NCBI GenBank assembly: GCA_965267485.1
Contig: OZ254080.1
Span: 2,604,001-2,668,000 of the forward strand
Direction of reading: 5' to 3'
DNA from: JANQJA01 sp965267485
GTDB lineage: Bacteria; Pseudomonadota; Gammaproteobacteria; Pseudomonadales; Azotimanducaceae
Length of the DNA stretch: 64,000 nt
Part shown: piece by piece, positions 33,008 through 41,323 of the stretch
Numbering within the stretch: position 1 is the first letter of the stretch
How the letters are laid out: every line of letters begins with the position of its first letter
The notes under the pieces: model-generated
Told to the model about the DNA's origin: nothing
The model's input: only the letters and a program-made list of their open reading frames with translations
Databases searched by the model: none
Translations under genes and position numbers: made by a program

Positions 33008-33676
33008 TCAGCGGAAGCTCGCGATCTCGTCCAGCGACTTTCGCTGAATATCGGGCACCTCGGCGTCCGGCGCCGGGTAGCCCACCACCAGCAGCACAAA
33101 GGGCCGCTCGGTTCGCGGGCGCTCCAGAATCTCTGACAGAAACCCCATGGGACTCGGCGTATGGGTCAGCGTCGCGAGCCCGGCACGGTGCAGCGCCGAG
33201 ATCAGCATACCCGTCGCGAGCCCCACGGATTCCGTCGCGTAATAGTGCTTCTGGCGTCGCCCGGTTTCGTCCTCGCCGAATCGCTGCTGGAACACGGCAA
33301 TGAGCCACGGTGCGGTTTCGAGAAACGGCTTGCTCGCATCGGTGCCCAGGGGCGCCAGTGCCTCGAGCCAGTCATCCGGCGCACGTTCCTCGTAGAAGGC
33401 GCGTTCCTCCTTTTCTGCTTCTTCCCGGATGCGTCGCTTCACGACCGCGTCCGAGACCACGGCAAAATGCCAGGGCTGCATATTGGCGCCGCTCGGCGCC
33501 GTGCCGGCTGCCCGGATACAGGTCTCGATGATCTCCCGCGGCACCGCGCGGTCGGAGAACTGGCGCACCGAACGACGGCGCTGTGCCGTCTGCAGGAATT
33601 CTTCTGCCCGCGCCTGCATGATGGCTGGCGTCAGCTCAACGAAGTCGAGCGGAATCATCGGCGCATCGTCAGTCAC
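33008..33676 (-). CDS. Iodotyrosine deiodinase-like nitroreductase-family flavoprotein
   Basis: 222 aa. FMN-binding motifs are RRRSVRQFSDRAVP and AAGTAPSGANMQPWHFAVVS. The active-site lid region reads EKEERAFYEERAPDDW followed by DASKPFLETAP, and the residues that bind the halotyrosine zwitterion in iodotyrosine deiodinase line up as Glu91, Tyr95 and Lys116 with the same spacing as Glu157, Tyr161 and Lys182 of human IYD (spacing compared from memory). The C terminus VPDIQRKSLDEI matches human VPDLKRKPLDQI. This supports dehalogenation of halotyrosines over a generic nitroreductase role. It overlaps the DjlA-like gene by ATGA. Confidence 0.88.
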   Translation of the reverse strand: MTDDAPMIPLDFVELTPAIMQARAEEFLQTAQRRRSVRQFSDRAVPREIIETCIRAAGTAPSGANMQPWHFAVVSDAVVKRRIREEAEKEERAFYEERAPDDWLEALAPLGTDASKPFLETAPWLIAVFQQRFGEDETGRRQKHYYATESVGLATGMLISALHRAGLATLTHTPSPMGFLSEILERPRTERPFVLLVVGYPAPDAEVPDIQRKSLDEIASFR

Positions 33677-34407
33677 GAGAGATCCTTCTCGACCATGTCC
33701 CAGGCGTGCTGGATCTCCTTGAATTTCTCTTCGGCGGCATCAGCGAACTCCGGCGCCATCCCTTTCGACTGGATGCGGTCCGGATGGTATTCCATGGCGA
33801 GCTTGCGGTACTGCTTCTTCACGGTCGCCGCATCGTCTCCGCGTTTGCAGCCGAGAATCTCGTAGTAGCGCTCGATATCGTCCGGCACCCCGCCGAAGCG
33901 ACTGCGGATCTGGCTGAACTGCTCCTCGATCCCGAAGATCGACACGGCCGCCTCGATCATCTGCTGCTCTGCGGGGTGAAACTCCCCGTCGACGTGTGCG
34001 ACGACCATCAGAAGGTCGACGACGGACACCAGTACCTCGGGCGCATCGCTGAACTCCTCATGGAGTTGGCGGGCGAAGCTCTCGAAGGGTTCCGGCGAGT
34101 CCTTGGCCGCATTGAAGATGTTGATCGCGAGCTTGCGGGCATCCGGCGAGAGCCTGAAGTTGTCGGCCATCACCTTGTCGATCATGTCGATCTCGTATTG
34201 GGAAACCTGGCCGTCTGCCTTGGCGATCTTGCCCAGCATCGAAAAGACGGCGGTAAAGTAGATGCTCTGTTTCTGCTCGAGGCCGGTCAGGAACGCCGCG
34301 CCCTTCGAATCGATCGTGTGGCCCAGCGCAACCCCGAGAACGGCGCCAATCGGCCCGCCGATGACGAAACCAAGGCCGCCACCCAGGATCTTGCCGAGCC
34401 AGCTCAT
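33673..34407 (-). CDS. DjlA-like co-chaperone (TerB domain plus C-terminal J domain)
   Basis: 244 aa. Glycine-rich membrane-inserting N terminus (MSWLGKILGGGLGFVIGGPI), TerB-like helical domain (about residues 50-165: AVFSMLGKIAKADGQVSQYE), and a C-terminal J domain with YYEILGCKRGDDAATVKKQY and the HPD motif in LAMEYHPDRIQSKG. This is the DjlA architecture; such proteins stimulate DnaK at the membrane. It overlaps phosphomannomutase and the deiodinase-like gene by four bases on either side, so all three are translationally coupled. Confidence 0.92.
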   Translation of the reverse strand: MSWLGKILGGGLGFVIGGPIGAVLGVALGHTIDSKGAAFLTGLEQKQSIYFTAVFSMLGKIAKADGQVSQYEIDMIDKVMADNFRLSPDARKLAINIFNAAKDSPEPFESFARQLHEEFSDAPEVLVSVVDLLMVVAHVDGEFHPAEQQMIEAAVSIFGIEEQFSQIRSRFGGVPDDIERYYEILGCKRGDDAATVKKQYRKLAMEYHPDRIQSKGMAPEFADAAEEKFKEIQHAWDMVEKDLS

Positions 34408-35783
34408 GCCGGCTCGCCGCCCATGAGCCCCAGCAGTTCTTCGGTCTTCTGGCGCATCAGCGCCTCGTTCCCCCGCGATTCGACATTGAGTCGCACCACC
34501 GGTTCGGTATTGGACATGCGCACGTTGAAGCGCCAGTCGTCGAACTCGACGCTCAGGCCGTCAGTATGGTCAACGCGTGCCCCGTCCTTCCCGTATTGCT
34601 GTTCCACCTGGGCAATCAGCGCCGCCGGATCGTCAATGCGACGGTTGATCTCACCCGACGCGGGAAACTTCGCCATCCGCTCGTCCACCAGCGTCGACAG
34701 CGGTTTGCCGCTCGCCGACATCAGGCCGGTAACGAGCAGCCACGGCAACATGCCGCTGTCACAGTAGGCGAAGTCGCGAAAGTAATGGTGAGCGCTCATC
34801 TCACCGCCGTAGACCGCGTTCTCCTTGCGCATGCGCTCCTTGATGAAGGCATGGCCGGTCTTGCTCTGCACCGCTTCCCCGCCGAGGCGCTCGACGATGT
34901 CGATCGTATTCCAGGTCAGCCTCGGATCGTGGACGACTTTCTCGCCGCGGCTGTTCTCGAGGAACGCGGCCGCCAGCAGGCCGACGATGTAATAGCCCTC
35001 GATGAAGCGGCCGGCCTCGTCAAAAAAGAAGCAGCGATCAAAGTCACCATCCCAGGCAATACCGAGATCAGCACCGTGGGCCCGAATGGCCTCAATGGTC
35101 GGGGCGCGGTTCTGCTCGAGAAGCGGGTTCGGGACGCCATTCGGAAAGTTGCCATCGGGCTCATGGTGAACCTTGATGAACTCGAACGGCAGCGCACCTT
35201 CGAGTGCATCGATGATGGTGCCGGCGCCGCCGTTGCCGGCATTGACGACAATGCGAAGCGGCTTCAGCCGGTCACGGTCGACATGGCTCAGCAGACGCTC
35301 GACATAGGCCGCGCGATGGTCGAGCGGTTCGAGCTTGCCCTCGTGACCGCTCTCCGGAAAGTCGCCCTTTGCGACCAGATCGCGAATATCGTTCAGCCCG
35401 GTATCGCCACTGATCGGGCGCGAGCCCTCGCGCACCAGCTTCATCCCGTTGTAGTCCTTCGGATTGTGACTGGCCGTCACGACGATGCCGCCATCCATGC
35501 CGAAGTGTTCGGTCGCGAAGTAGATCTCCTCGGTACCGCACTCGCCAATATCGTAGACATCGACCCCCGCGTCGCGGAGTCCGCGGGTCAGCGCATCGCA
35601 CATTGACGGGCTCGACAGGCGAATGTCATGGCCGACGACCACACGCTTCGGACTGAGGAACGCCGCAAAGGCGCGGCCGATGCGGTAGCAGATGTCTTCG
35701 TTGAGCTGATCGGGAACACGGCCCCGAATGTCATAGGCTTTGAAACAGGTCAGGTCGCTAGAATCCAATCGCTTTGCCTTCAC
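34404..35783 (-). CDS. Phosphomannomutase/phosphoglucomutase (AlgC/ManB type)
   Basis: 459 aa. FKAYDIRGRVPDQLNED at the start, catalytic phosphoserine in IVVTASHNPKDYNGMKLV, metal-binding loop GIAWDGDFDRCFFFDEAG, sugar-binding GGEMSAHHYFRDFAYCDSGM and the phosphate-binding C terminus RMSNTEPVVRLNVESRG. This interconverts mannose/glucose 6- and 1-phosphates for LPS, exopolysaccharide and GDP-mannose. Its 5' end overlaps the gamma-glutamyltransferase gene by 26 bases and its 3' end overlaps the DjlA-like gene by ATGA. GDP-mannose could also feed the QTMAN-like enzyme at 22450 (inference). Confidence 0.95.
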   Translation of the reverse strand: MKAKRLDSSDLTCFKAYDIRGRVPDQLNEDICYRIGRAFAAFLSPKRVVVGHDIRLSSPSMCDALTRGLRDAGVDVYDIGECGTEEIYFATEHFGMDGGIVVTASHNPKDYNGMKLVREGSRPISGDTGLNDIRDLVAKGDFPESGHEGKLEPLDHRAAYVERLLSHVDRDRLKPLRIVVNAGNGGAGTIIDALEGALPFEFIKVHHEPDGNFPNGVPNPLLEQNRAPTIEAIRAHGADLGIAWDGDFDRCFFFDEAGRFIEGYYIVGLLAAAFLENSRGEKVVHDPRLTWNTIDIVERLGGEAVQSKTGHAFIKERMRKENAVYGGEMSAHHYFRDFAYCDSGMLPWLLVTGLMSASGKPLSTLVDERMAKFPASGEINRRIDDPAALIAQVEQQYGKDGARVDHTDGLSVEFDDWRFNVRMSNTEPVVRLNVESRGNEALMRQKTEELLGLMGGEPA

Positions 35784-37437
35784 GTCTGGGGTCTTTGAAG
35801 CCGCGAATCATACCATCAACGTAGAGCACCGAGTTGGTATCACCGATGCCACGGTCCACGCGCGAGATCAGAAAGGCATCGTGCCCCATGGCCTTGAGCG
35901 CACGCATCGTGTCGGGCGAGATCGCGAACGGCTCGGCGCGGATATGGTCCGGCTGCCACTGGTGATGAATCCTGGGCAGGGACGCGGCGTCCTCAATGGT
36001 CATACCATGGTCGATCAGGTTGACGATCACCTGCAGCACCGCCGTGATGATGGTCGAACCGCCGCGTGACCCTGTCGCCAGGATGAACTCATCCCCACGC
36101 GTCACGATGGTCGGTGACATCGAACTGAGCATCCGCTTGCCGGGCTCAATCGCATTCGCCTCGTCCCCGATCAGGTCGTAAAGGTTCGCGACACCGGGTT
36201 TGACCGAGAAGTCGTCCATCTCGTTGTTGAGCAGGAAGCCGGCACCGGGCACGACAATCTTGTTGCCGTAGACCGCATTCAGCGTGGTCGTGAGCGCAAC
36301 GGTCATGCCGTCGCCATCCATGACCGAGAAATGCGTCGTATCCTGCCCCTCGGCGATCTCGGCAGGTTTGATATCGCGACTCAGCGTGGCCTGTGCGGGA
36401 TCAAAGTCGGCGAAGCGGCGCTGTGCGTATGTCTTGGAAACCAGCGTATCGAGCGGCACATCGTAGAAGTCCGGGTCGCCCAGATGTCTTGACCGATCCG
36501 CATAGGCGCGCCGCGCCGATTCCACCATCGCGTGAATTGCGTCGGAACTGCCATATCCCAGCGCGCCGATATCGAGCGTCTCGAGCATATTGAGCATCAT
36601 GACGAGCAGCGGCCCACCGGAAGACGGCGGGCCCATTCCCCAGATATCGTACCCCCGATAGGTACCGTGGACAGGCTCGCGCCAGACCGGCTCGTAGGCA
36701 GCGAGATCTTCATGGGTGATCAGCCCGCCTCCGCGCTCCATCTCGGCAACAATCGCATCGGCCACCGGACCGCGGTAGAAGCCGTCACGCCCCTCGGCTG
36801 CGATGCGTTCCAGTACCGCTGCCAGCTCGGGTTGCCTGAACAGGTCGCCCTCACGATACAGTTCACCATCCTTCGTGAACTTGGCGACTGACGCCGGGTA
36901 GTCGGCCATCGCCGGCAGCACGCCCTCGAACTGACGTACGAGATCGAAGTCCAGCTCGAAACCTTCGCGGGCAAGTCGAATCGCCGGTGCCAGCACCGCC
37001 TCGCGGCTCAGCTTGCCAAAGCGCTCATGCATCGCGAGCAGGCCGGCCACCGAACCCGGTACGCCAGACGCCGCGTGTGACGCCAGCGACATGCCCGGAA
37101 TCACATTGCCTTCATCATCGAGAAACATGTTGCGATTTGCCGCTGCCGGTGCCGTCTCACGATGATCAAGGGTCACGACCTGGCCTTCCGGCAGGCGGAT
37201 CACGGCGAAGCCACCGCCGCCGAGGTTGCCGGCGTTCGGATAGGCGACGGCGAGTGCAAACGCGGTTGCCACCGCACCGTCCACCGCATTGCCGCCAGCG
37301 CGCATGACCGCGACACCGGCTTCTGACGCGTGTACCGAGCGGGAACTCACCATGGCGCGGGTGCCATAGGTCGCCTCCGGGCTCGCGCCATAGGCGGGCA
37401 GGGCAACGAAGAGCAGGAACAGAAGACGAAATTTCAT
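35758..37437 (-). CDS. ggt: Gamma-glutamyltransferase
   Basis: 559 aa from ATG 37437, giving signal peptide MKFRLLFLLFVALPAYGASP. The large-subunit part has RAMVSSRSVHASEAGVAVMR, GGNAVDGAVATAFALAVAYP and GGGGFAVIRLP. The autoprocessing site and N-terminal nucleophile Thr of the small subunit lie in GQDTTHFSVMDGDGMTVALT, followed by GFLLNNEMDDFSVKPG and the substrate-binding LSSMSPTIV. The mature heterodimer hydrolyses periplasmic glutathione and gamma-glutamyl amides. It heads a run of four overlapping genes and is 24 bases from the divergent ycaQ start. Confidence 0.94.
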   Translation of the reverse strand: MKFRLLFLLFVALPAYGASPEATYGTRAMVSSRSVHASEAGVAVMRAGGNAVDGAVATAFALAVAYPNAGNLGGGGFAVIRLPEGQVVTLDHRETAPAAANRNMFLDDEGNVIPGMSLASHAASGVPGSVAGLLAMHERFGKLSREAVLAPAIRLAREGFELDFDLVRQFEGVLPAMADYPASVAKFTKDGELYREGDLFRQPELAAVLERIAAEGRDGFYRGPVADAIVAEMERGGGLITHEDLAAYEPVWREPVHGTYRGYDIWGMGPPSSGGPLLVMMLNMLETLDIGALGYGSSDAIHAMVESARRAYADRSRHLGDPDFYDVPLDTLVSKTYAQRRFADFDPAQATLSRDIKPAEIAEGQDTTHFSVMDGDGMTVALTTTLNAVYGNKIVVPGAGFLLNNEMDDFSVKPGVANLYDLIGDEANAIEPGKRMLSSMSPTIVTRGDEFILATGSRGGSTIITAVLQVIVNLIDHGMTIEDAASLPRIHHQWQPDHIRAEPFAISPDTMRALKAMGHDAFLISRVDRGIGDTNSVLYVDGMIRGFKDPRREGKAIGF

Positions 37438-37461
37438 GGCGAATGAGCTTATCATGCGCCC

Positions 37462-38646
37462 ATGAATGAACTCAGCGTTCGCGATGCCAGGCGTCTTGTC
37501 CTGGATGCCCAGGGTCTCCTTCGGCCGGCATCATTCGGCCGCGGCAAACGCGGCGCAAGAGATGTCATCGACAGGCTCGGTTACGTGCAGATCGATACGA
37601 TCTCCGTGGTTGAGCGCGCACACCATCATGTCCTCCGGACCCGCGTACCGAACTTCGACGCGGCCATGCTCGACCGGCTGCAGCGCACCGATCGCGAGGT
37701 CTTCGAGTACTGGTCACACGCGGCCGCCTACCTGCCCATGGCAGACTTTCGCTACTTCCAGCCGATGATGGAAGGCTGGCACCGGACCCGCGACGTCGAC
37801 CGCAAGCTGGCCGACAGGATTATCGACCGCATTCGTGTCGATGGGCCGGTTCAGTCGCGGGACTTCGAAGCCCCCGACGACCACCAGAGTGGCGGATGGT
37901 GGCACTGGAAGCCGGCCAAGCAGGTACTCGAACACCTGTTTCTGTCGGGCCGCATCATGGTCAGTCACCGGGACGGATTCCAGAAGGTGTTCGACCTGCC
38001 GGAGAACATTGTGCCGGATCACGTCGATACGTCATCGCCCTCTGACAGCGAATTCGCCCACTACTTCGTTGGCAAATGGGCGCATGCCATCGGCATCGGT
38101 ACGCAGTGGGATCTGACGTACCCGGCAGCAACGATCCAGCGCTTCATGAAACGCAAGGTCCCGGTGCGCCGCGACTTTGTTCGCGCCATCGACGAATTGG
38201 TCGAGGAAGGTGAACTCGTGCCCGTCATGGTTGCCGGCGAGCAGCACTTTGCCAGCCGGGATGCGCTGTCACGACTGCCGCTCCGACTGGGCAGAAAGCG
38301 CGTGACGCTGCTGTCACCCTTCGACAACCTCGTCATCAATCGGCGGCGGCTGTCGACGCTGTTCGACTTCGAGTATCAGATCGAATGCTATGTGCCAGCG
38401 CCGAAGCGCGAGTACGGCTACTTCTGCCTGCCAATTCTCTACGGCGATGAACTTATTGGCCGGATGGACCCGAAGGCACACCGGGCAAGCGGCGTTCTCG
38501 AAATCAAGTCACTGCATCTGGAACCCGGCGTCGACCTGAACGACAGCAGGCTGCGGGACGCGCTGGATATCGCCATCAGCAACCTCGCCGCAGCTAACGG
38601 CTGTAGTGAGGTGCGATCAGGCGTAGACGGTGAAACCGCCCGCTGA
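37462..38646 (+). CDS. YcaQ/AlkX-like DNA glycosylase (winged-helix, HTH_42)
   Basis: 394 aa. The N-terminal helix-turn region includes RLGYVQIDTISVVERAHHH, which contains the QxD catalytic motif (Gln-Ile-Asp) of the AlkX/YcaQ family, and YWSHAAAYLPMADFRYFQPM. The middle has WWHWKPAKQVLEHLFLSGRI and the C-terminal part LLSPFDNLVINRRRLSTLFD. These match YcaQ, which unhooks interstrand crosslinks and removes N7-alkylated purines. The 3' end overlaps the convergent PhyH gene by 30 bases. No other repair gene is adjacent except SRAP 4 kb away. Confidence 0.92.
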   Translation: MNELSVRDARRLVLDAQGLLRPASFGRGKRGARDVIDRLGYVQIDTISVVERAHHHVLRTRVPNFDAAMLDRLQRTDREVFEYWSHAAAYLPMADFRYFQPMMEGWHRTRDVDRKLADRIIDRIRVDGPVQSRDFEAPDDHQSGGWWHWKPAKQVLEHLFLSGRIMVSHRDGFQKVFDLPENIVPDHVDTSSPSDSEFAHYFVGKWAHAIGIGTQWDLTYPAATIQRFMKRKVPVRRDFVRAIDELVEEGELVPVMVAGEQHFASRDALSRLPLRLGRKRVTLLSPFDNLVINRRRLSTLFDFEYQIECYVPAPKREYGYFCLPILYGDELIGRMDPKAHRASGVLEIKSLHLEPGVDLNDSRLRDALDIAISNLAAANGCSEVRSGVDGETAR

Positions 38647-39396
38647 GACATCGAGCAGTACCCGGGCGCGATCAGACAACGCCAGGATGTCGTCAGGTTT
38701 GTTGGTGACGAGCTGATTTTCGATGGGGCGAAGCCAGCTTGGGATGTAGCCGAGATACAGGCCGACCCGCTCCTCGTCTTCGCGGTTCGCACCGCCCGAG
38801 TGAATGACGTTGCCGCTGTACACCAGTGCCGACCCTGCCGGCATGACGGCCTGACAGATTTCCTCCGGCTGCGGCTCACGCCCCGGCGGCCAGAGGTGGC
38901 TGCCCGGTACGACACGCGTTGCGCCGTTGGTCTCGGTAAACGGGGTGAGCGCGATGTTCACGCTGTACAGAATCTCGCTGTCCTCCTGCTGCTGAGCGCG
39001 AGCCCAGGACACGCCGTCCGTATGGAAGTCCTGAACATCCTGGTCCGTGCCCAGCACCATGAGTTCGCAGTTGCTGAGCCGGACGTCGCGGGCCATGCCG
39101 CTCTCGATGAATGCCTGTTTCGTCAGCGCCGCCATGAGCGGATGTGTCAGCACCGTCTCCATGAGCGGCGACTTGCTGAACAGCCCGTGCAGGCGCTTCG
39201 TCTGAACGCCATAGAACTCGTTCCGGTAGCCGAGGTCATCGAGTCCGTAGGACATCTCCTCAAGATGGGGGCCGAAATCCTCGAGCAGCCGCAACCGCGT
39301 CGAGTCATCGAGGTAGTTGGACACGATACAGCCACCGTCGCGAGCGAGGGCGTCACGAACGCCCTCGACATCGGCGACATCGATCGTCGACAGCAT
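38617..39396 (-). CDS. Phytanoyl-CoA dioxygenase (PhyH) family Fe(II)/2-oxoglutarate enzyme
   Basis: 259 aa. The facial triad is visible as His125 and Asp127 in QDFHTDGVSW and His199 in SGNVIHSGGANRE, with the 2-oxoglutarate Arg shortly after (ERVGLYLGY). GATRVVPGSHLWPPG is the conserved loop before the distal His. The family hydroxylates diverse substrates, including branched acyl-CoAs. The ATG lies on the last base of the acyl-CoA ligase stop, and the two genes are clearly coupled. A ligase-plus-PhyH pair would fit activation and alpha-hydroxylation of a branched acid, but this is inference. Confidence 0.9.
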   Translation of the reverse strand: MLSTIDVADVEGVRDALARDGGCIVSNYLDDSTRLRLLEDFGPHLEEMSYGLDDLGYRNEFYGVQTKRLHGLFSKSPLMETVLTHPLMAALTKQAFIESGMARDVRLSNCELMVLGTDQDVQDFHTDGVSWARAQQQEDSEILYSVNIALTPFTETNGATRVVPGSHLWPPGREPQPEEICQAVMPAGSALVYSGNVIHSGGANREDEERVGLYLGYIPSWLRPIENQLVTNKPDDILALSDRARVLLDVSAGGFTVYA

Positions 39397-40994
39397 CAGA
39401 TCTGCTTGTCGCGGCCCGCCCAGTAGGGCTCACGAACCAGGCGACGCTGGATCTTGCCGGATGGCAGACGCGGCAGATCATCGACGAAGTCGACCGTGCG
39501 CGGCGACTTGAAAGCCGGCAGGTGATCCCGCGCAAATGCGATCAGTTCGTCAGCAAGTTCGTCACCGGGCGAGACGCCCTCTTTCAACAGCACGACCGAC
39601 TTTACTTCCTCACCCCATTCGTCGTTCGGCACGCCGACCGTACAGACGTCGGCGATTGCCGGATGCTTGAGGAGCACATCGTCGGTTTCCTGCGGGTAGA
39701 TATTGACACCCCCCGAAATGATCGTCTCGGCGCTTCGCCCCGTCAGGAACAGGTACCCATCCTCGTCGAAGTAACCCATGTCGCCAAGCGTGAAGTAGTC
39801 ACCCCGATAACTGTTCGACGTCTTCTCGGCATCCTTGAAGTACTCGAACTTGAGGTCCGGCGCCTTGAAATAGATCGTGCCGACCTCACCTTGCGGCACC
39901 TCGTTGCCATCATCGTCGAGGATGCGGTTGTCCGCGCCTTCGGGCGATTTACCAACGCTGCCGGGTTTGCTGAGCCACTCTTCCGGGCCGATGAAGAAGC
40001 CGCCGCCGCCTTCCGTCGCGGCGTAGTACTCGTTGATGACCGGCCCGAGCCAATCCATCATCTGCTGCTTGACGTGAACCGGGCATGGCGCGGCCCCGTG
40101 CAACACGAACCGGAGTGACGACAGGTCGTACTTCTCGCGGACGTCCTTCGGCAGCGCGAGCAGCCGGTGGAACATTGTCGCAACCATGTGGGTATGAGTG
40201 ATCTTGTGCGCTTCAATCAGGCGCAGCGTTTCCTCCGCATCCCACTTGTCCATCAGGACCACGCCAACGCCATTCGCGAGCGGCGCCGTGAGATTGAATG
40301 CGAGCGGGGCAGCGTGATAGGCCGGACCGGTCATCAGCGCACGGTCAGTTTCGGCGTTCCAGGCCGCGGCCGTCGCGGTGCGCGTCAGCGTCGCATTGGC
40401 TGCGGCACCGCCGGCTGCCGTCTGTGGTGCACGCGGGCGATAAACGCCCTTCGGACGGCCGGTCGTACCCGACGTATACAGCATCTGCGCGCCGACCTGC
40501 GGGTCGTCGATGTTGCTGTCGTCGGCCATGTCGACGACCTCGTCGTAGGCGTCGAAGCCTTCGATCGTTCCTCCGACCGCAAGTGATACCTTCAGATCGG
40601 CCTGATTGTCTCGCAGTGCCTCAATGGCCGGCTCCGAGCAGCGGACATCGGCGATGAAAGCCTTCGCTTCACAGTTGCCGACGATGTACGAGGCATTGTC
40701 TCCGGTCAGGTGCCAGTTGATCGGCGTGACGCGGTACCCGGCCCGCATACAGGCGTAGTAAACCTCGGCAAACTCCGGTCTGTTGGTGAGCAGCATGGCC
40801 ACGCCGTCGTCCGGCTGCAGGCCGGCATCGCGCAGCACGCGTGCAAGTTGGTTGGCGCGCGCGTTCAGCTCGCCAAAAGTTCGCTCGCCGAAGTTCGAGA
40901 TGACCGCTATCCGCTCAGGCGCCTGCTGGGCGTGATAGGCAAGGGTCATCCCGGTGCGCATGGCCTCCGGCAGTTCGAGCACCGCATCATTCAT
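39396..40994 (-). CDS. Acyl-CoA synthetase (AMP-dependent ligase)
   Basis: 532 aa from the ATG at 40994, preceded by AGAGGGAGA; an in-frame ATG at 41021 lies within an FNR-like palindrome. AMP-binding motif MLYTSGTTGRPKGVYRP, A4/A5 region YYAATEGGGGFFIGPEEW, hinge TGRSAETIISGGVNIYPQE and the C-terminal catalytic Lys in LPSGKIQRRLV. It should activate a fatty or other carboxylic acid to the CoA thioester. The PhyH dioxygenase gene follows directly. The chain-length specificity cannot be read from sequence. Confidence 0.94.
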   Translation of the reverse strand: MNDAVLELPEAMRTGMTLAYHAQQAPERIAVISNFGERTFGELNARANQLARVLRDAGLQPDDGVAMLLTNRPEFAEVYYACMRAGYRVTPINWHLTGDNASYIVGNCEAKAFIADVRCSEPAIEALRDNQADLKVSLAVGGTIEGFDAYDEVVDMADDSNIDDPQVGAQMLYTSGTTGRPKGVYRPRAPQTAAGGAAANATLTRTATAAAWNAETDRALMTGPAYHAAPLAFNLTAPLANGVGVVLMDKWDAEETLRLIEAHKITHTHMVATMFHRLLALPKDVREKYDLSSLRFVLHGAAPCPVHVKQQMMDWLGPVINEYYAATEGGGGFFIGPEEWLSKPGSVGKSPEGADNRILDDDGNEVPQGEVGTIYFKAPDLKFEYFKDAEKTSNSYRGDYFTLGDMGYFDEDGYLFLTGRSAETIISGGVNIYPQETDDVLLKHPAIADVCTVGVPNDEWGEEVKSVVLLKEGVSPGDELADELIAFARDHLPAFKSPRTVDFVDDLPRLPSGKIQRRLVREPYWAGRDKQI

Positions 40995-41007
40995 TTGTAT
41001 CTCCCTC

Positions 41008-41021
41008 TTGACGTACATCAA
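41008..41021. promoter_or_regulatory. FNR/Dnr-like palindrome between the ligase and a small-protein gene
   Basis: TTGAC-GTAC-ATCAA is a near-perfect dyad of the FNR/Dnr/CRP-family type. It is 13 bases from the ligase start, where a bound protein could only repress, and 75 bases before the ATG at 41090, where it would sit near -41 of a start site about 34 bases before the gene. About one TTGA-N6-TCAA is expected by chance in a window this size, so confidence is limited. Confidence 0.35.
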
Positions 41022-41089
41022 TGCAGTCTATTTTTAGAGTGCATTAACGTTACCCTCAGCGCAAGGCACACTTTCCCGAGGAACCACCC

Positions 41090-41311
41090 ATGGCGAACGC
41101 ATTCTCACTGGCAGAGCAACACCTCAAGGCCGGCATCGACGAGGCCACGGCCGAGAACATCAGCCTCTCTGCCTACGGGCAGGCACTGCTCTGGAAGCTG
41201 ATCGAGCGATACCAGGCCGAGGGCCGCTCCATCGCAGACATCACCGCCGAGATCCAGTACTCCCTCGACAACATCTCCGACGACAACACGTTCCACGTTT
41301 CGCGGAACTGA
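41090..41311 (+). CDS. Small hypothetical protein (73 aa)
   Basis: The ATG is preceded by CCGAGGAACC. The product (MANAFSLAEQHLKAGIDEAT...) is acidic and helical with no cysteine, signal peptide or membrane segment. AEIQYSLDNISDDNTFHVSR at the C terminus looks folded. I do not recognise a family. It is 12 bases upstream of the erythromycin-esterase-like gene and probably shares its transcript, and downstream of the FNR-like palindrome. Confidence 0.7.
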   Translation: MANAFSLAEQHLKAGIDEATAENISLSAYGQALLWKLIERYQAEGRSIADITAEIQYSLDNISDDNTFHVSRN

Positions 41312-41323
41312 TATATTGCCGCC

